Positions 60,458-64,000 of a DNA stretch of 64,000 nucleotides are shown in pieces. The notes beneath the pieces were generated by a model, which was not told the DNA's origin, ran no database searches, and saw nothing but the letters and a program-made list of their open reading frames with translations. The translations under genes and the position numbers were made by a program. This DNA is from Zygaena filipendulae (taxonomy: Eukaryota; Arthropoda; Insecta; Lepidoptera; Zygaenidae). Numbering within the stretch: the first letter of the stretch is position 1; the number at the start of each line of letters is the position of its first letter. Location of the stretch: positions 496,001-560,000 of the forward strand of contig CAJRBF020000001.1 of NCBI GenBank assembly GCA_907165275.2, written 5' to 3'.

Positions 60458-61549
60458 AGTTATTCTTAGTCAAGCCGGATGCCATAGAGATCGGGGGCGA
60501 TTCCATACTTATATCTGTCTGCGATGCTTTGTTGTTAAATGTTTTTCTATTTTTGTGTTTCAGCTTCATAGTATAGTTTGAGAACGCTTTCATATAATCT
60601 TTCCTTATAAGTTCCCGTAACAGGAGTCTACTAATATTTAAGCTGAAATTAGCATTTCTAGGTTTATATGAACTATAGTTCATGTCTAAGAATTTAGAAT
60701 GATTATATTGCTGACATATATACCTTAACTTATAGTTCATGGTTTTTATGTTTAGATATTTATTAAATGGGACTTCGCAGATAAGTGCATTGGTATTACT
60801 GACATCTTTCAACCAGGCCATGACAGAGCTTTCGAACTCAAAAGGATTTTTGTCATTTACACCTCCTATTAAAACTACATAATCATCCTTTGTCAATTCT
60901 CTTATACTCTTTCTTTCGGAGTCAGTGACATCAATTAACTTTGCATTTGGTTTCCAGAAGCTCGAGATTTTGTACTCTGTGCCGGCCAATTTCTGCAAAT
61001 TCAGCCTGATGTCTTTTCCCTGCTGATCGGATATTATAACAATTTTTCTTATCGGCTCAATCTTGTTAGTATTGTTGCATTCTCGAATAGTTGGTTTATT
61101 GTCGTCTAGTGAAATTTTTTGTCCAAGATCACACTCTGCTTCATTCTTTCCGTTAGTAACAACATAATTGTGTCCTAGTTTTTCAATATTATCAGCTCCC
61201 TCGGTCAGACCAACTGAATTAGATTTCTCACACTTCGATTTAGGAGTATCATTGCTAGACTGAGTTAAAATAGAAGAAAAAAGTTCATTCAATGGTTTCA
61301 GTTGAGTAGGTGTCTGTTTTCTGTTTATTTTTGGTGTTTGCTTTTTATTGTCTTTTGAAGGTGTGCTAATTTTTTAAGCGTCTTTATTAAAGTATGATTA
61401 TTCTGCAACTCTTTTTTGAGAATATTATTTTCCATCATCAGATTGTCAATTTGGTCATGAGCTGATTGTAGGTTTATTGTTAATATTTCAATTTGTTTTT
61501 CTAGCTCTATGATATTCTCATTATTATTTATTGACGTTGTGACGCCCAA
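60387..61549 (-). pseudogene. CR1-like LINE ORF1: coiled coil and SGNH domain, one frameshift
   Basis: 61549-61325 encodes a coiled coil (IIELEKQIEILTINLQSAHDQIDN). A run of six A near 61370-61375 where seven would keep the frame shifts it. 61292-60387 gives the rest, including an SGNH-like domain: IVIISDQQGKDIRLNL (block I-like), YVVLIGGVNDKNP (block III GxND) and a C-terminal helix. These domains occur in CR1-type ORF1 proteins; the role is probably RNA or membrane binding. The amino end is cut at 61545 by family E. No ATG starts either piece, consistent with truncation. Confidence 0.75.
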
Positions 61550-63856
61550 TGGGGTTCAAAAAAATTATTTATATTCGAAAAAGCATTTTAATGATATATG
61601 TATAAAGTATTATAATTTAAAACACTATAAAATTAAGTTGAAATGTATTTAAAAGCTATTAAAAAGCATTGCGAGTTAATACACTCATAATCAAAACTGT
61701 GTATGGATATTGATGTGTAATTTATAAACTAAAATCAATAAAATGATTATTCACATGAAATAAAATATTTATAATACGGTATATTTACCGTGTGCTTGGT
61801 TTTAGATGTAACAGTGATATCGACTTGTACCCCCCAACCCCCCGCATACCCCTCTCAAATAGGGCGTGAGCGCACCGCCAGTATCCACGCGGGCGGCTGA
61901 GACGTGAAGTGGCATCGGCGGACGAGCCAGTCGAGAGGCTACGCGTCGCGCGTACAGCGCGTCGCGTATACAACATTAAATGTTGTTAAACGAGTTTGGT
62001 GGTGGCTCGAATATAGATTTGCATTATTATGCTTATCTAAATAATTAAATTGGAGACTCACATGAAGGTCTAGTTGAAATGTCCGCCGACCACTGATCAC
62101 ACAAAAGATGATGAAGTTGGGAGTTCGAACGAGCTTACGTGCTTAGTGACTTTGTCGCTCTGTACGAAAGCCTTGTCAACGCGCTCGACGTCCGTTAGGA
62201 TATCTTGTGCGAAGACAAATATTATTATGAGGAAGGTTTTCGGTGTGTATGGATTGTAATTTTATTGTAATTAAATTACAATTCATCGCATCTTATCGGC
62301 TCGATGCAAACGTGTATTTTCAATTTATTGGAATTTACAACGACGATGAACTCTAATCCTGAGCGGTTAGACGTCGCGCGTCGCGAGCGTAAGATAACGT
62401 GGAGAGGTAAAAATCCGCGCCTTGAGTTGTCTTCGCTGTGACGGGTTTCGTTGTGCACGTATTGTATCTTGTCTATTGAATAACTACGCCTTCCGTGTTA
62501 TTCAAAAACTATCATCGAATATGCGGCTGACTGGAGACGCGGGATCGCTTCCTACACCAAGGGAGTGTTGAACGCTCTTCTTTCAGATAAACCTATTTAT
62601 TCTTTTTATTACAAACATACTAACTATAGTCAATGCGCTTTGTGACTTTGTTACGTTGTGCAGAGACTAGGGGATCGGCTGTGGACGACCTAGTCGTTAA
62701 CGCTTGATCTCGGTAAACTGTTGTGTTTTTCAACACGACTTGTTTATCAAAACGAATGAGTGCCAAGTGGGTGTTGTATGAGGACGAGTTGTGATCCAAT
62801 CAATTGGGCTTCGGCCTTAGCTACGTGTAGCTACTATAACACAAAATGACCGACTGAAGTTATGATGTCCGGCGAGACTGGTCTCATATACTTATATTTG
62901 AATTATTGGGATGGTGTTGAGGTCGCGGTACTATCCGCATTACGGCCTCGGTCTTCGGGCTGACACGTACCCTGGGGTCTCGGCACCGCCGAATTATGAC
63001 CTCCAACGATTGCTGCTGATACGGGACGTACAGTCTCATATAGCTGATTCATCCTCTAACGGATGTCGGTTATGCATATTTGGAGAACTCTCTACCTTGT
63101 GCAACACAGGTGGGGGGGGGTGGTAACTGCTTATGAGCAGGTGGATGACCATCACCGTGGGTAGCGCAGGACGGGGCTACGCCACCTCTCGCTATATAAT
63201 AAACTTGTTATGTAGTGAGAGCCAATGTAAATATTCCTATTGGAATATCAAGTTGAATATAATGAAACATCGTATGGGAGGTGTTCTATGAGCATCATAT
63301 TCCTATCTTAGTATCCCGAACACTACTAACGTCGATAGACGGGAGTTAGTGGCTATGTGAACCACCATAACATGGTTATCAATCTTTGGAGTCTCTCTGC
63401 TTCCGGGCTAACAACACTATTAACGCACAGACGTTAAATAAATGTAAAGTGTAGTCTAGCACATAAAAAAGAACCGTTCGTGTAGAACGAGTTCATGTAA
63501 AGAATATGATGACCGTTCATGTATAGAACGAGCGTCACCCAACTCAAACGCAGTTGGGTGTACTAAATATAAATATTTCCTATAGAAATATCATGCTCAC
63601 GCCAATCACGATTATTAAAGTATAGTGTCAAAATAATTGATGATTGTTTTATTCAAACTAAAACCTAAACCTAGCCTCAACCCATAAAAATGTAGATAGG
63701 ATGAAGACGGAATCGAATCTCAACCTAAAAGAACTAAAGTTATTATAAACACAACGTAGAACAGGGTCCTATTACTAGACGAAATTGGCCAAAACTAAAA
63801 TGCACAACGTCTTTAATGTTGTTCATAAATTGATGGAGGAGGGTGAAAGTTACAAT
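61545..63856 (+). repeat. Family E, longest copy of the 5' region
   Basis: Begins TGTGACGCCC at the edge of the LINE ORF1. 61545-62640 matches 8990-10324 (minus), 62640-63190 matches 3860-4486 (minus), and 62711-63856 matches 24190-25356, the last match entering the first codons of the LINE C ORF (63784-63856). Similarity to the 24190 copy is very high; similarity to the other two is much lower. This ties the four fragments into one family with a 5' region of at least 2.2 kb. No protein-coding ORF of note lies before 63784. Confidence 0.7.
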
Positions 63857-64000
63857 TTATTCGGTAGGTAAGCTTCGTAAAGATTCGTCGAACATGGACT
63901 TAGTATCTTGCTCCATTGTAAAATTAAGATCAGGTTCAGAGTTAACACGTTTTTTCCTTCGTCTTTGAGTCACATTGTCACTGCACAAGCAGCTTTCCAT
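63857..64000. other. Unrecognised sequence after the family E copy
   Basis: The match to LINE C stops abruptly at 63856 (TACAAT). The following 144 bp shows no similarity to the RT ORF. It may be a further insertion extending past the window. Confidence 0.35.

Overview
The window looks like a stretch of insect, most probably lepidopteran, nuclear DNA made almost wholly of transposable elements. I found no convincing host gene, rRNA, functional tRNA or CRISPR array. The mix of BEL/Pao, Ty3/gypsy, copia-like, Jockey, CR1-like and Maverick/Polinton pieces, nested and on both strands, with AT-rich spacers and GC-rich minisatellites, suggests heterochromatin or a W-like chromosome; that placement is inference.

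Layout. 1-2383: CR1-like LINE on the minus strand, with an SGNH-type ORF1 and the start of ORF2 at the window edge. 3860-4486 and 8990-10324: minus-strand pieces of a repeat family (family E) split by a full-length Jockey LINE (4496-8893, 9-bp target-site duplication). 10742-12914: internally deleted gypsy (gypsy-1). 12915-15203: GC-rich repeats and a 545-bp tandem array. 15204-15711: copia-like 3' end. 15712-23434: BEL/Pao element with an intact 1933-residue polyprotein (Pao-1). 23435-24178: GC-rich Jockey-type fragment. 24190-27358: LINE with an open RT ORF but no endonuclease, preceded by the family E 5' region. 27366-29757: broken BEL/Pao (Pao-2). 29758-32260: spacer, a hairpin minisatellite and a 111-bp tandem array.

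32262-49850 is a large inverted structure. Two related arms (32262-34960 minus; 40392-42178 plus 48990-49850 plus) carry copies of an apparently spliced unknown gene next to a Maverick-type DNA polymerase B. Only the right arm keeps the polymerase, and it is cut by LINE A, which is itself cut by LINE B. Between the arms lie a BEL/Pao gag (Pao-3), the 3' end of a gypsy (gypsy-2), a fold-back MITE and a nearly perfect 269-bp inverted repeat.

49905-52576: a second unknown exon, a fold-back region and a LINE RT tail. 52577-57950: gypsy with LTR, primer-binding site, damaged gag and open pol (gypsy-3). 57955-61549: CR1-like LINE with ORF1 and ORF2 on the minus strand. 61545-63856: the longest copy of family E.

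The genes do not form a host pathway; each element encodes its own replication proteins. Pao-1 is the best candidate for recent activity: one open polyprotein and LTR remnants differing at about one of 167 positions. Coordinates of LTR ends, arms and repeat borders were read by eye and may be off by a few bases.
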